DNA of 8,322 nucleotides from Tissierellales bacterium (GTDB taxonomy: Bacteria; Bacillota; Clostridia; Tissierellales; Tissierellaceae), in NCBI GenBank assembly GCA_030146705.1, contig JASLBE010000059.1:1-8322 (forward strand), read 5' to 3'. The position numbers were made by a program, and so were the translations under genes. Shown piece by piece: positions 1 to 6,472 of the stretch. How positions within the stretch are numbered: position 1 is the first letter of the stretch; each line of letters begins with the position of its first letter. The notes beneath the pieces were generated by a model. It searched no databases. It was not told where the DNA came from and saw only the letters and a list, made by a program, of their open reading frames with translations.

Positions 1-2799
1 TAAATTTTTATCTAGAGGTTTAAATGTGTCATAGGCAGCCATATTAAACCTACCTCCGGCATATACTATTCCAGGCCTACCTAGACTATACCTTCCAAAT
101 AGACAGCCTATAAAAAATGATAAGAGGTCTTCTAGTAGGTCTTCTCTAGTTTTTATATATGGGTTATTTTTTAAGTTTTGAGCCACTTCTTCCCTGGTTT
201 CATATAACTTAGAAATAGTTATATCTTGGTCCCTTACCCTACTAGAAAGTTCCCCATCAAGTCCATATAATTTTATAAATATTTCATTTAACCTTTCCTC
301 ATTTTTCTTTATCCTTTCAAAATTTTTATTTATAAATATTTTTAAGCTCTCAAACCTCTTCTTAATCCCCCCATTAACACCAGAAAGAACTCTAGTATTT
401 AAAAAACTATTGGTTTTAAAGTCCCAAGACCTTTCATATAGGTCCCAATCCAACTTTGAAATTTTTATATTTTCTTCAACTAGTCTAACTACTTCTTCCT
501 TATAGGTCCTAGTAAACCTAACTGGTATATTTTTTATATCCCTAACCTGGAAATTCATAGTTGGATTTAATAATTTCATAAATTCAATACTAACCTTAGA
601 GCATAGAAGTCCTAATATATAGCTCCTATCCTCCTCATTTAAGAAGATAGAAGACCCAGAAACATCAAAAATAAAGCCTTCAGGTATATATCTAGCACCA
701 AAACTTTCCAGGTCTGTTATATAGACCCAGGATATGCTTTCCTTAAAATAGTATTCCCTACTTTTAATCCTAACCCAAGTACCCTGGGGCAAGTTTGATG
801 TATATTCTTTAATTTCCTTGCCATCTTTATGGTAGTTTATAATTTCGCTATGGTTTCCATACCATTTTCTTGCTAAGCCCCCCTTGTTATAGGGAAACCA
901 CTTCTTACCACTTAGCTTTGCTTCTTCTAAGCTAGCCATAGCAAAGCCTATTTTTTCAAAATTTACCTCCCTCCAATTCCTAAGAAACCTCTTATTATTA
1001 GATGTGCTCATTCCCTGCTTAACATCATATAGGTCTTTTATTTTCTTATTTTCTAAAAATGCCCTGGTTAAATTTTTACTAGTCCAATAGGCTATAGGCT
1101 TATTTTCAATTAATTTAAAATCTTTTTTAGCCCTTATATACTTGTTCTCTCCCCTTAGAAAGGTCTGGTCCTTGTCCCTAGTATTTTCTCCTTCTAAGAG
1201 TCTAAAATATGTCCCCTTATACCTATCGTCCCTAAATTTGCTAGCTACAAAGGCAACAGACTGGACTAAGGTGCCAACCTCTCCAGGGTCAAAAGCCTTG
1301 GTCCCTAAATGCAGCAGGCTTACTATATTGTTTTCTTCTAAAAATCTTTCCCTAAAATTTGCATAGCTTAAAAGAAACATCCAAGAATGTTGGTTTACCA
1401 TACTGTAGTAACCTGTTTCCTTTAAAAGTTCATTGGACTTATCCATAAACACTGCAAAAAGGTCCCTTCTAGTATCCTTATAATTTTCCTTACAGTAAGA
1501 GGCCAAATCTTTATTCATATTGCTACTTGATAGATAGGGTGGATTTGTAATAACAAGATCGTATTTCTTATTTAATAACTGGCCTAATTTTAATATCTTA
1601 AGAATATCTTTATCTTTGGTAAGCTTTTTTAACTTATTAAAATTATAATCTTTCTGTAACTTTAAAATTGAACCTAACTCTTCTGCCTTATGAAATTCTC
1701 CCAAGACCTCCTCTAAACCCTTTGGACTAGAAGATGACCTAGGGCTTTCAAAATAGTGTAAATTATGGTCTATTTGCCTAAAATCTATACTGTCAGTATA
1801 TTCTCTATACTTCATCATAAGAGAAAAATAACATAGCTTAGCTGCCCTTCTATCTATATCCAGGCCAAATATATTTCTTTCTAATATTTTTTTTCCAGCT
1901 ATTTTTTCTTCATATCCTAAATACTTATAAATCTTCATAAAAACATCAAAACTATAGGTCAGGATATGTCCCGTCCCCATTGCTGGATCAATCAAGCTTA
2001 TATCTTCAATCATAAATTTTTCTTTTTTCATCCTAAAACTTATTAGCTTATCTTTTACCTCCCTATCTTGTTCAGCTTCCTCAATATAGTAGTCCATTTG
2101 AAATTTTCCTATTAGGTCTTTTTCTTCCCCTTGGCCTTCTAAAAACAGCCTAAAAAGACTATTTTCAACCATATACTTGACAATCCAACTAGGTGTAAAA
2201 AGTTGAGTCTTGGCGATTATATCCTTTTCTGTTACCTTATAGTTTCCTTTTATTTTCCTATCTAACTCATCTTTTATTGGACTATTAAAATATTGGTGGA
2301 GCCAGCCCATATTTTCTATCTCTCCTCCACTTGCAAGGTCTAAAAAACCATCATTAAATTCATTTATTAAACAAGCTATAAACCCACCTTTAGAATAATC
2401 AAAGTCTAAAAGTTCCTTCTCATAATCCACCAATTCTTCAAAAAAACCTGGCATAAAATAGCTAAGTTCTTTAAGTTTTAAATTAAATGATTTTTCTAAT
2501 AATTTTCCCTTTAAGTTTTCCTTTGTAAGAATCTTATCCTCTATGTAGTCATTTACTTCTAGAAATTTAATCCCCATTAGGCTAATAAATAGCTTGTAGG
2601 TAAAATCTTCAACTAGCTCCCTATAAGCTTCAATATATTCCTTGTCTATTAATCTCTTTTCTATTTCCCTAGATAAAAAACTAGTAGTAGCTACAAGTCC
2701 ACCACTTGTAGCCCCTAGATATTCTGCATTTTTTTCAATATTTTTCATTAAATTCTCCCTAGATTTTAATGAAAATCTTCTAAGCTCTCTCCTATCCAT
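1..2799 (-). CDS. pglX: BREX-1 type adenine-specific DNA methyltransferase PglX, 3' end off the left edge
   Basis: S-adenosylmethionine-dependent N6-adenine methyltransferase that marks host DNA in BREX phage defence; it acts on DNA in the cytoplasm. I translated all 933 codons by hand and found no stop, so the frame is intact and leaves the window. Visible motifs are TQLFTPSWIVKYMVEN at residues 198-213 (a PglX hallmark just before the methyltransferase core), SAM-binding motif I DPAMGTGHIL at 271-280, FGLDIDRRAA at 311-320, and catalytic motif IV NPPY at 419-422. Near the edge, IGCLFGRYSLG and the following YAGG match the conserved C-terminal part of PglX. Known PglX proteins run to about 1100-1250 residues, so roughly 200-300 are missing. 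The ATG follows AGGAGG by 5 nt. No N-terminal PD-ExK nuclease motif is seen, which argues against a type IIG enzyme. No other brx/pgl gene lies on its 5' side; brxC, pglZ or brxL would have to be further left or elsewhere. Confidence 0.92.
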   Translation of the reverse strand, partial: MDRRELRRFSLKSRENLMKNIEKNAEYLGATSGGLVATTSFLSREIEKRLIDKEYIEAYRELVEDFTYKLFISLMGIKFLEVNDYIEDKILTKENLKGKLLEKSFNLKLKELSYFMPGFFEELVDYEKELLDFDYSKGGFIACLINEFNDGFLDLASGGEIENMGWLHQYFNSPIKDELDRKIKGNYKVTEKDIIAKTQLFTPSWIVKYMVENSLFRLFLEGQGEEKDLIGKFQMDYYIEEAEQDREVKDKLISFRMKKEKFMIEDISLIDPAMGTGHILTYSFDVFMKIYKYLGYEEKIAGKKILERNIFGLDIDRRAAKLCYFSLMMKYREYTDSIDFRQIDHNLHYFESPRSSSSPKGLEEVLGEFHKAEELGSILKLQKDYNFNKLKKLTKDKDILKILKLGQLLNKKYDLVITNPPYLSSSNMNKDLASYCKENYKDTRRDLFAVFMDKSNELLKETGYYSMVNQHSWMFLLSYANFRERFLEENNIVSLLHLGTKAFDPGEVGTLVQSVAFVASKFRDDRYKGTYFRLLEGENTRDKDQTFLRGENKYIRAKKDFKLIENKPIAYWTSKNLTRAFLENKKIKDLYDVKQGMSTSNNKRFLRNWREVNFEKIGFAMASLEEAKLSGKKWFPYNKGGLARKWYGNHSEIINYHKDGKEIKEYTSNLPQGTWVRIKSREYYFKESISWVYITDLESFGARYIPEGFIFDVSGSSIFLNEEDRSYILGLLCSKVSIEFMKLLNPTMNFQVRDIKNIPVRFTRTYKEEVVRLVEENIKISKLDWDLYERSWDFKTNSFLNTRVLSGVNGGIKKRFESLKIFINKNFERIKKNEERLNEIFIKLYGLDGELSSRVRDQDITISKLYETREEVAQNLKNNPYIKTREDLLEDLLSFFIGCLFGRYSLGRPGIVYAGGRFNMAAYDTFKPLDKNL

Positions 2800-2803
2800 T
2801 CCT

Positions 2804-2834
2804 TCCTCCTTACTAGTCTATACTTTTCATTATA
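2804..2834 (-). promoter_or_regulatory. Possible pglX promoter -10 and strong ribosome binding site
   Basis: On the minus strand a perfect TATAAT lies at 2834-2829, about 30 nt upstream of the pglX ATG, and AGGAGG lies at 2810-2805, 5 nt before the start. No convincing -35 box is present at 16-18 nt spacing, where the sequence is a T-rich run (around 2851-2858), so the promoter call is tentative. The ribosome site is unambiguous and supports 2799 as the true start. Confidence 0.4.
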
Positions 2835-2870
2835 CTATAAATTGTCCATAAAAAACCTATTTATCTATAT

Positions 2871-2900
2871 TTGATTAAATATACCCATAAGGGGTATACT
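2871..2900 (+). promoter_or_regulatory. Candidate dsrE promoter overlapped by the inverted repeat
   Basis: TTGATT (2871-2876) and TATACT (2895-2900) form a sigma-A-like pair with an 18-nt spacer. The inverted repeat at 2880-2898 fills the spacer and enters the -10 box, so a bound repressor would occlude it. Transcription would start near 2907, giving a leader of only about 12 nt. An alternative is TTGTCC (2842-2847) with CTATAT (2865-2870), spacer 17, which would put the repeat at the start of the transcript. The sequence does not decide between them. Confidence 0.4.
2880..2898. promoter_or_regulatory. CsoR/CstR-like operator (7-bp inverted repeat)
   Basis: Perfect 7-bp arms TATACCC (2880-2886) and GGGTATA (2892-2898) flank a 5-bp spacer ATAAG. 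The ATACCC...GGGTAT form resembles operators known for the CsoR family, including the persulfide sensor CstR, which controls sulfur-handling genes. It sits 20 nt before the dsrE start codon. Repressor identity is inferred from the operator shape and the neighbouring gene; no csoR/cstR gene is present in the window. Cu(I)-sensing CsoR or another family member remains possible. Confidence 0.55.
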
Positions 2901-2918
2901 TACCCTAGGAGGGATTAT

Positions 2919-3290
2919 ATGATAAATAATGATTTATTAATCACTTTAACAAAAAATGAAAATGATGCTAACAATGTAACTATAGCTTTTACTATGGGGA
3001 TTAAGTCTTTAGAGAAAGGTTATACTACTGAAATATTACTACTTTCTGATGGTGTCCACCTAGCTAGTAAGGGTTATGGCGATAAAATAGACATAGGCCA
3101 ACCTTTTGAAGCAATAAAAGATCTTATTCCTAAGTATTTAGAACTTGGAGGAAAGCTTAAGGTTTGCTCAGCTTGTATGGTCCACAATGGAGTAGAGGAA
3201 GACTCCCTACTAGATGGGGCTGTAGTTGTAAATGCTGAATATGTAATAGATGCCCTAATGGCTAGTAAAAAAAGCCTTCAATTAAATTAA
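2919..3290 (+). CDS. DsrE/DsrF-like family protein, putative sulfur (persulfide) carrier
   Basis: A 123-residue soluble protein with a DsrE-type alpha/beta fold: an N-terminal strand LLITLT, a helix with TIAFTMGIKSLEKG (21-34), a strand EILLLSDGVHLA (38-49), and the conserved late segment GGKLKVCSACMVHNGV (77-92). Cys83 and Cys86 form a CxxC; the corresponding cysteine in DsrE-family proteins carries persulfide sulfur in relay reactions. The length suits a single-domain family member. The start at 2919 is chosen because AGGAGG (2907-2912) precedes it by 6 nt. An in-frame TTG at 2871 would extend the protein through the promoter and operator and is unlikely. The gene is divergent from pglX, convergent with the microcompartment operon and monocistronic, ending at a strong terminator. 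The upstream inverted repeat suggests control by a CsoR/CstR-family repressor. The exact partner and reaction cannot be read from the sequence. Confidence 0.85.
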   Translation: MINNDLLITLTKNENDANNVTIAFTMGIKSLEKGYTTEILLLSDGVHLASKGYGDKIDIGQPFEAIKDLIPKYLELGGKLKVCSACMVHNGVEEDSLLDGAVVVNAEYVIDALMASKKSLQLN

Positions 3291-3292
3291 TA

Positions 3293-3324
3293 AAAAAGAG
3301 CTACTATCTAGTAGCTCTTTTTTT
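3293..3324. terminator. Bidirectional intrinsic terminator
   Basis: A perfect 13-bp stem, AAAAAGAGCTACT (3293-3305) with AGTAGCTCTTTTT (3310-3322), closes on a 4-nt loop. Seven T's (3318-3324) follow on the plus strand, and six T's on the minus strand (complement of 3292-3297). It begins 3 nt after the dsrE stop and lies 8 nt beyond the alcohol dehydrogenase stop, so it can end both convergent units. Confidence 0.9.
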
Positions 3325-3331
3325 ATCTTTC

Positions 3332-4480
3332 TTATTCTCCATAATATACACTCTTTAGTAATTCTTTTAAATTTTCTTCTTCTAACTCAACAGGTGTTGT
3401 TTTACTACAAAAGTCTTTCATAGCCTTGGCTACTAATTCATCTAAGGATCCTATATAATCTACCTCTTTAATTCCAGCATCCCTAAAGTTTTTAGGAATC
3501 TCCATTTTTTCCTTTAAAATTTCAATAGAAGTAATAAGAGCCTCTACTAAAAGTTCATCGCTCATTTGTGGAAATCCTAAAGACTTTGCAATAGTTCCAT
3601 ACCTACTAGCTGTATTCTCATCCCTGCTATTAAATCTAATTACATAAGGTAGTAAAATTGCATTTGTCATCCCATGGGCCAGGTGGAATTTTCCTCCTAT
3701 TGCATGGGCTAAACTATGGTTTACACCAAGACCAGCATTATTAAATGCTATTCCAGCCATAGTTGATCCTTGGTGCATCTTATCCCTTCTACTATCCTCT
3801 AATTTATCATCGTCACTATAAATAGATAGTAAGTTTTTATAAACTATCTCTATAGCTTTTAAAGCATAGGCATCAGAGAATTCTGACCTGTTTGTTGCTA
3901 CATAAGCCTCTATAGCATGGGTTAATACATCCATACCTGTATGAGCAACTACATTTTTGGGAACTGTTCTTGTTAAGTCAGAGTCTAAAATTGCTATATC
4001 TGGTAGCATATTATCATTTACAAGGGGAATTTTTCCACCTGTTTTTTCATCTGTTATAACAGAATAAGATGTTACTTCTGAACCTGTTCCACTTGTAGTT
4101 GGAATAGCTATAAATTCTAATTTTTTATTATATTCCCCATTGGTTATTTTTAATAACATAGACTTATAAAAATAAATTATAGCCTTGGCTGTATCTATTG
4201 ATGAGCCTCCTCCCAATGTAATAACTGTATCCGGAACAAATTCTACCAATTTTTTCAAGCCTTTTTCAACTATCCCCATAGTTGGATCTGGCTTTACATC
4301 ACTAAATAATAACCAATCAACACCTAAGTTATCCAAAATATAGGTTATTTTTGTTATTATTCCCGTCCTAATCATAGTAGCATCTGTTACAATAAATATC
4401 CTAGTTCCTTTTATATTTTCAATATTATTTATGGAGTCTTCTCCATAAATAATATCTGTTTTTATTTTAAAATTCTTCAT
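3332..4480 (-). CDS. Iron-containing alcohol dehydrogenase (EutG/PduQ-like)
   Basis: A 382-residue group III (Fe2+) alcohol dehydrogenase. The expected role is NADH-dependent reduction of acetaldehyde to ethanol, recycling NAD+ for the microcompartment aldehyde dehydrogenase. Visible features: the nucleotide-binding GGGSS at residues 90-94; the family signature PTTSGTGSEVT at 127-137; probable metal ligands Asp184 and His188 in HTGMDVLTHAIEAY, and His255 and His269 in NHSLAHAIGGKFHLAHG. The GGKFH...HGxxNAILLP form is close to PduQ-type 1-propanol dehydrogenases, so EutG or PduQ would both be fair names. The penultimate PHG of many relatives is AHG here. No N-terminal encapsulation-type extension is seen: the protein begins directly with the FKIKTDIIYG start of the catalytic fold. 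It is the last gene of the operon, 26 nt after eutH; its ATG has GGAGGG 5 nt upstream. Length is normal for the family. Confidence 0.93.
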   Translation of the reverse strand: MKNFKIKTDIIYGEDSINNIENIKGTRIFIVTDATMIRTGIITKITYILDNLGVDWLLFSDVKPDPTMGIVEKGLKKLVEFVPDTVITLGGGSSIDTAKAIIYFYKSMLLKITNGEYNKKLEFIAIPTTSGTGSEVTSYSVITDEKTGGKIPLVNDNMLPDIAILDSDLTRTVPKNVVAHTGMDVLTHAIEAYVATNRSEFSDAYALKAIEIVYKNLLSIYSDDDKLEDSRRDKMHQGSTMAGIAFNNAGLGVNHSLAHAIGGKFHLAHGMTNAILLPYVIRFNSRDENTASRYGTIAKSLGFPQMSDELLVEALITSIEILKEKMEIPKNFRDAGIKEVDYIGSLDELVAKAMKDFCSKTTPVELEEENLKELLKSVYYGE

Positions 4481-4506
4481 AATTACCCTCCATCAAAGAG
4501 TCAAAG

Positions 4507-5601
4507 TTAATTCTGCTCCTCTTTAGCTAGTGTCTTATCAGCTACAAACATAGCCAAGACTATAGCGGTTATACCTCCAACTAGCTTACCAATAATCATA
4601 GGGAAGATCATTCCTCTTTCCACTCCTGCAACAAAGCCTAGGTGGTCTCCAAATACAAAGGATGCACTTACAGCAAAGGCAACATTTATTATCTTACCCC
4701 TATTGTCCATATCTTTCATTAAGCCAAACATAGGAATATTATTTGCTAGGGATGAAACCAAACCTGTTGCTGCAATTTCTCCCATTCCCAAAGCCTTTCC
4801 AAGCTTCATAAGTGGTTTTTTAAATACTTTAGTAATAAAGTGAACTAGTGGGAAGGCTCCTGCCAACATAATTGCTATGTCCCCAACTATTGATATACCT
4901 TCTGATATAGGTGCTAGTCCTGGAATTATAACTATACCTGTTAATGTTTCAACAGAAATTGCTGCCAGTCCAATAGTTATTACTACTATTACACCCTTAC
5001 CAAATATAATAAAACCTTTTGTCATTGCATCTGGTGCCTTCATTAAGCCAAAAGCAAGCAAAGCAGATACTATTACTATAGGTATTAAGTTTTTAAGAAC
5101 CATTGTTAGTTCAAAGCCAGCTACTAGTCCGCCAGCAAGACATCCTAGTGGAACTGTTATAATACCCGCTAAAATACCCGTTGCCAAATATTTGTGGTCT
5201 GCTTCCTCTATTATCCCTAAGGCTACTGGTATAGTAAATACTATTGTAGGCCCCATCATAGCCCCTAGTATTACTCCTGAAAATAGTCCTGCCTGGGTAG
5301 TTTCTGCAAGTTCCATAGCCAGTGAGTATCCTCCCATGTCTATGGCTAAAAGTGTTGTTGCAAACATTGATGGATCAGCACCCAAGGCCTTATAAACTGG
5401 AACTACAATAGGCCTAAGTATATTTGCAAGAACTGGTGCTAAAGATACAATACCAACCATAGAAAGTGCTAGCCCTCCCATAGCTTCTATACCTTCTTCA
5501 AACTTAGCTCCATAACCAAACTTGTTTCCAAAAATCCTATCTACTGCCCCAATAACTAGAAATAATGTCATTATATAAACTATTACATCATTAATTCCCA
5601 C
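4507..5601 (-). CDS. eutH: Ethanolamine permease EutH
   Basis: A 364-residue polytopic inner-membrane protein that brings ethanolamine into the cell for the microcompartment pathway. Recognised from the EutH N-terminus (VIGAVDRIFGNKFGYGAKFE, 16-35), the stretch GIVSLAPVLANI (50-61) and VVPVYKALGADPSMFA (66-81), and MGPTIVFTIPVALGI (116-130). Some ten hydrophobic segments run through to about residue 354, followed by a short charged tail ending EEQN. The start is GTG at 5601, preceded by AAGGGGTG; the encoded N-terminus aligns with what I recall of EutH, and the next in-frame ATG (residue 11) would cut into the first membrane segment. It lies 25 nt after eutM and 26 nt before the alcohol dehydrogenase gene. 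This is the gene that most strongly points to ethanolamine rather than 1,2-propanediol as the substrate. Some Gram-negative homologues are about 40 residues longer; the family assignment is secure, transport specificity is inferred. Confidence 0.93.
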   Translation of the reverse strand: MGINDVIVYIMTLFLVIGAVDRIFGNKFGYGAKFEEGIEAMGGLALSMVGIVSLAPVLANILRPIVVPVYKALGADPSMFATTLLAIDMGGYSLAMELAETTQAGLFSGVILGAMMGPTIVFTIPVALGIIEEADHKYLATGILAGIITVPLGCLAGGLVAGFELTMVLKNLIPIVIVSALLAFGLMKAPDAMTKGFIIFGKGVIVVITIGLAAISVETLTGIVIIPGLAPISEGISIVGDIAIMLAGAFPLVHFITKVFKKPLMKLGKALGMGEIAATGLVSSLANNIPMFGLMKDMDNRGKIINVAFAVSASFVFGDHLGFVAGVERGMIFPMIIGKLVGGITAIVLAMFVADKTLAKEEQN

Positions 5602-5626
5602 AAAATCACCCCTTAAATTTTAATAA

Positions 5627-5893
5627 CTATCTTGGTAATATTGTTTCAACTTCTGAATGAGGCCTTGGAATTACATGAACAGATAGAAGTTCTCCAACTC
5701 TTTCTGCTGCTGCAGCACCTGCATCAGTTGCAGCCTTTACTGCTCCAACATCTCCCCTTACTAAAACAGTTACAAGTCCTCCCCCTACTTGTTCCTTACC
5801 AACCAAAGTAACATTCGCAGCCTTTACCATTGCATCTGCTGCCTCAATTGCTCCTACTAAACCTTTTGTTTCTACCATACCTAATGCATTCAT
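5627..5893 (-). CDS. eutM: BMC-H hexameric microcompartment shell protein, EutM type
   Basis: An 88-residue single BMC domain protein that forms the hexagonal facet tiles of the shell and the small central pores for substrate passage. The sequence shows the canonical core: ALGMVETKGLVGAIEAADAM (3-22), VRGDVGAVKAATDAGAAAA (45-63), and VHVIPRPHSEVE (72-83). The pore loop KEQVGGG (33-39) has Gly where PduA has Ser (IGSG), matching EutM (QIGGG), and GELLSVHVIPRPH also matches EutM better than PduA. There is no C-terminal extension; the protein ends a few residues after the last helix, shorter than E. coli EutM. The ATG at 5893 follows AGGAGG by about 7 nt. It lies 22 nt downstream of the small protein gene and 25 nt upstream of eutH. 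It is the only BMC-H gene in the window; other shell paralogues are expected further upstream. Confidence 0.95.
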   Translation of the reverse strand: MNALGMVETKGLVGAIEAADAMVKAANVTLVGKEQVGGGLVTVLVRGDVGAVKAATDAGAAAAERVGELLSVHVIPRPHSEVETILPR

Positions 5894-5915
5894 CTTAAAA
5901 CCTCCTAAATTTTAA

Positions 5916-6179
5916 TTATTTCAATATATTAATAACTTCGGCTTTTACATTGGAAATAACCGATTTTTCAACAATCTTATACTCATCTTTTAAAATACTT
6001 TCAACCCTATCTAGGGTCTCTTGTAAATTATTTAAATCTTTTTCATATACTAGGACTATATCCATCCTCTCTAGTTCGTCAAATACTAGTGGAGAAACTA
6101 TAAAGTTATCCTGGACTAAAAACCTATTTCCATTAATATAGTCCTTAAAATTATTTTTATTTATTAAAATTTTCTTCAT
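5916..6179 (-). CDS. Small uncharacterised microcompartment-operon protein with an EutQ-N-terminus-like module
   Basis: An 87-residue soluble protein of unknown function. The N-terminal half (1-44, starting MKKILINKNNFKDY and including FIVSPLVFDELE at 26-37) follows the pattern KK-I-x(n)-G-x(n)-I(V/I)(S/T)PL-x-x-D, seen at the start of EutQ and at the C-terminus of the 217-residue protein encoded at 6473-7126 (KKLITKKDV...TIVTALARDY). The match is degenerate and was judged by eye. Residues 45-87 look like two charged, amphipathic helices (NLQETLDRVESIL and VEKSVISNVKAEVINILK). The start is placed at 6179, 4 nt after the eutN stop and about 8 nt behind AAAGGTG; a longer frame beginning at 6215 would overlap the eutN 3' end by 32 nt and lacks a comparable site. 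Sandwiched between eutN and eutM, it probably has a structural or assembly role in the shell, but this is inference. The coding frame uses the same codons as its neighbours. Confidence 0.75.
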   Translation of the reverse strand: MKKILINKNNFKDYINGNRFLVQDNFIVSPLVFDELERMDIVLVYEKDLNNLQETLDRVESILKDEYKIVEKSVISNVKAEVINILK

Positions 6180-6183
6180 TAAA

Positions 6184-6459
6184 TCACACCTTTTTTTCAA
6201 TTTCCACCTCATCAATTATTCCGACTATTGTGGCATCAATAGGTGCTGTCGGATTACTTATTGCCTTCCTAGCAGAACTCCCTAAAGTCACTATTACAAC
6301 CTCACCAACTCCTGCCCCGACACTATCTATGGCTACTAGGGAAGTATCTACTTTTCCAGTTACATAATCTATAGGTTGAACTACTAAAAATTTTAAACCA
6401 TTTAGGCTTTCTTCCTTCCTAGTAGCCCACACATTGCCTACAACTTTTCCTATTATCAT
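6184..6459 (-). CDS. eutN: EutN/CcmL-family pentameric microcompartment vertex protein (BMC-P)
   Basis: A 91-residue BMC-P protein; pentamers of this family cap the vertices of the icosahedral shell. It begins MIIGKVVGNVWATRKEESL, typical of the family, followed by GLKFLVVQPI (21-30), AIDSVGAGVGEVV (43-55), the conserved GSSAR (60-64) and VGIIDEVE (79-86). The length is that of standalone EutN. The ATG at 6459 is preceded by GAAAGGAG, 13 nt after the previous gene's stop. The next gene starts 4 nt after its TGA, which suggests translational coupling. It is the only vertex protein gene in the window. Confidence 0.95.
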   Translation of the reverse strand: MIIGKVVGNVWATRKEESLNGLKFLVVQPIDYVTGKVDTSLVAIDSVGAGVGEVVIVTLGSSARKAISNPTAPIDATIVGIIDEVEIEKKV

Positions 6460-6472
6460 AGATAGCTCCTTT

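Noticed and set aside
1142..1366. 74-codon plus-strand frame inside pglX
   Set aside because: It lies opposite an intact methyltransferase frame with no ribosome site or recognisable product.
1..2799. pglX as a frameshifted pseudogene or type IIG restriction enzyme
   Set aside because: All 933 codons were read without a stop, motifs I and IV are intact, and the N-terminus matches PglX rather than a PD-ExK nuclease domain.
2642..2851. 69-codon plus-strand frame across the pglX start
   Set aside because: It is the antisense shadow of the pglX N-terminus and runs into the intergenic region; no supporting signal.
2871..2918. N-terminal extension of the DsrE protein from a TTG at 2871
   Set aside because: It would translate through the candidate promoter and inverted repeat, while the ATG at 2919 has an ideal AGGAGG site and gives a standard DsrE N-terminus.
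4481..4506. EutV-type dual-hairpin antiterminator ahead of the alcohol dehydrogenase gene
   Set aside because: The gap is only 26 nt and contains no hairpin pair or terminator; such leaders, if present, lie outside the window.
4877..5395. 172-codon open frame on the plus strand opposite eutH
   Set aside because: It is antisense to a clear EutH gene, has no ribosome site, and its Ile/Pro/Ser/Ala-rich low-complexity product is what the complement of hydrophobic codons gives.
5627..5893. Assignment of the BMC-H protein as PduA (propanediol locus)
   Set aside because: Pore loop QVGGG and the GELLSVHVIPRPH segment fit EutM better, and eutH is the next gene.
5950..6141. 63-codon plus-strand frame opposite the small protein gene
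   Set aside because: Antisense shadow, Ser-rich and without a ribosome site.
6180..6215. N-terminal extension of the small protein into the eutN gene
   Set aside because: The extra 12 residues overlap the eutN 3' end and lack a ribosome site; the ATG at 6179 is 4 nt past the eutN stop with AAAGGTG before it.
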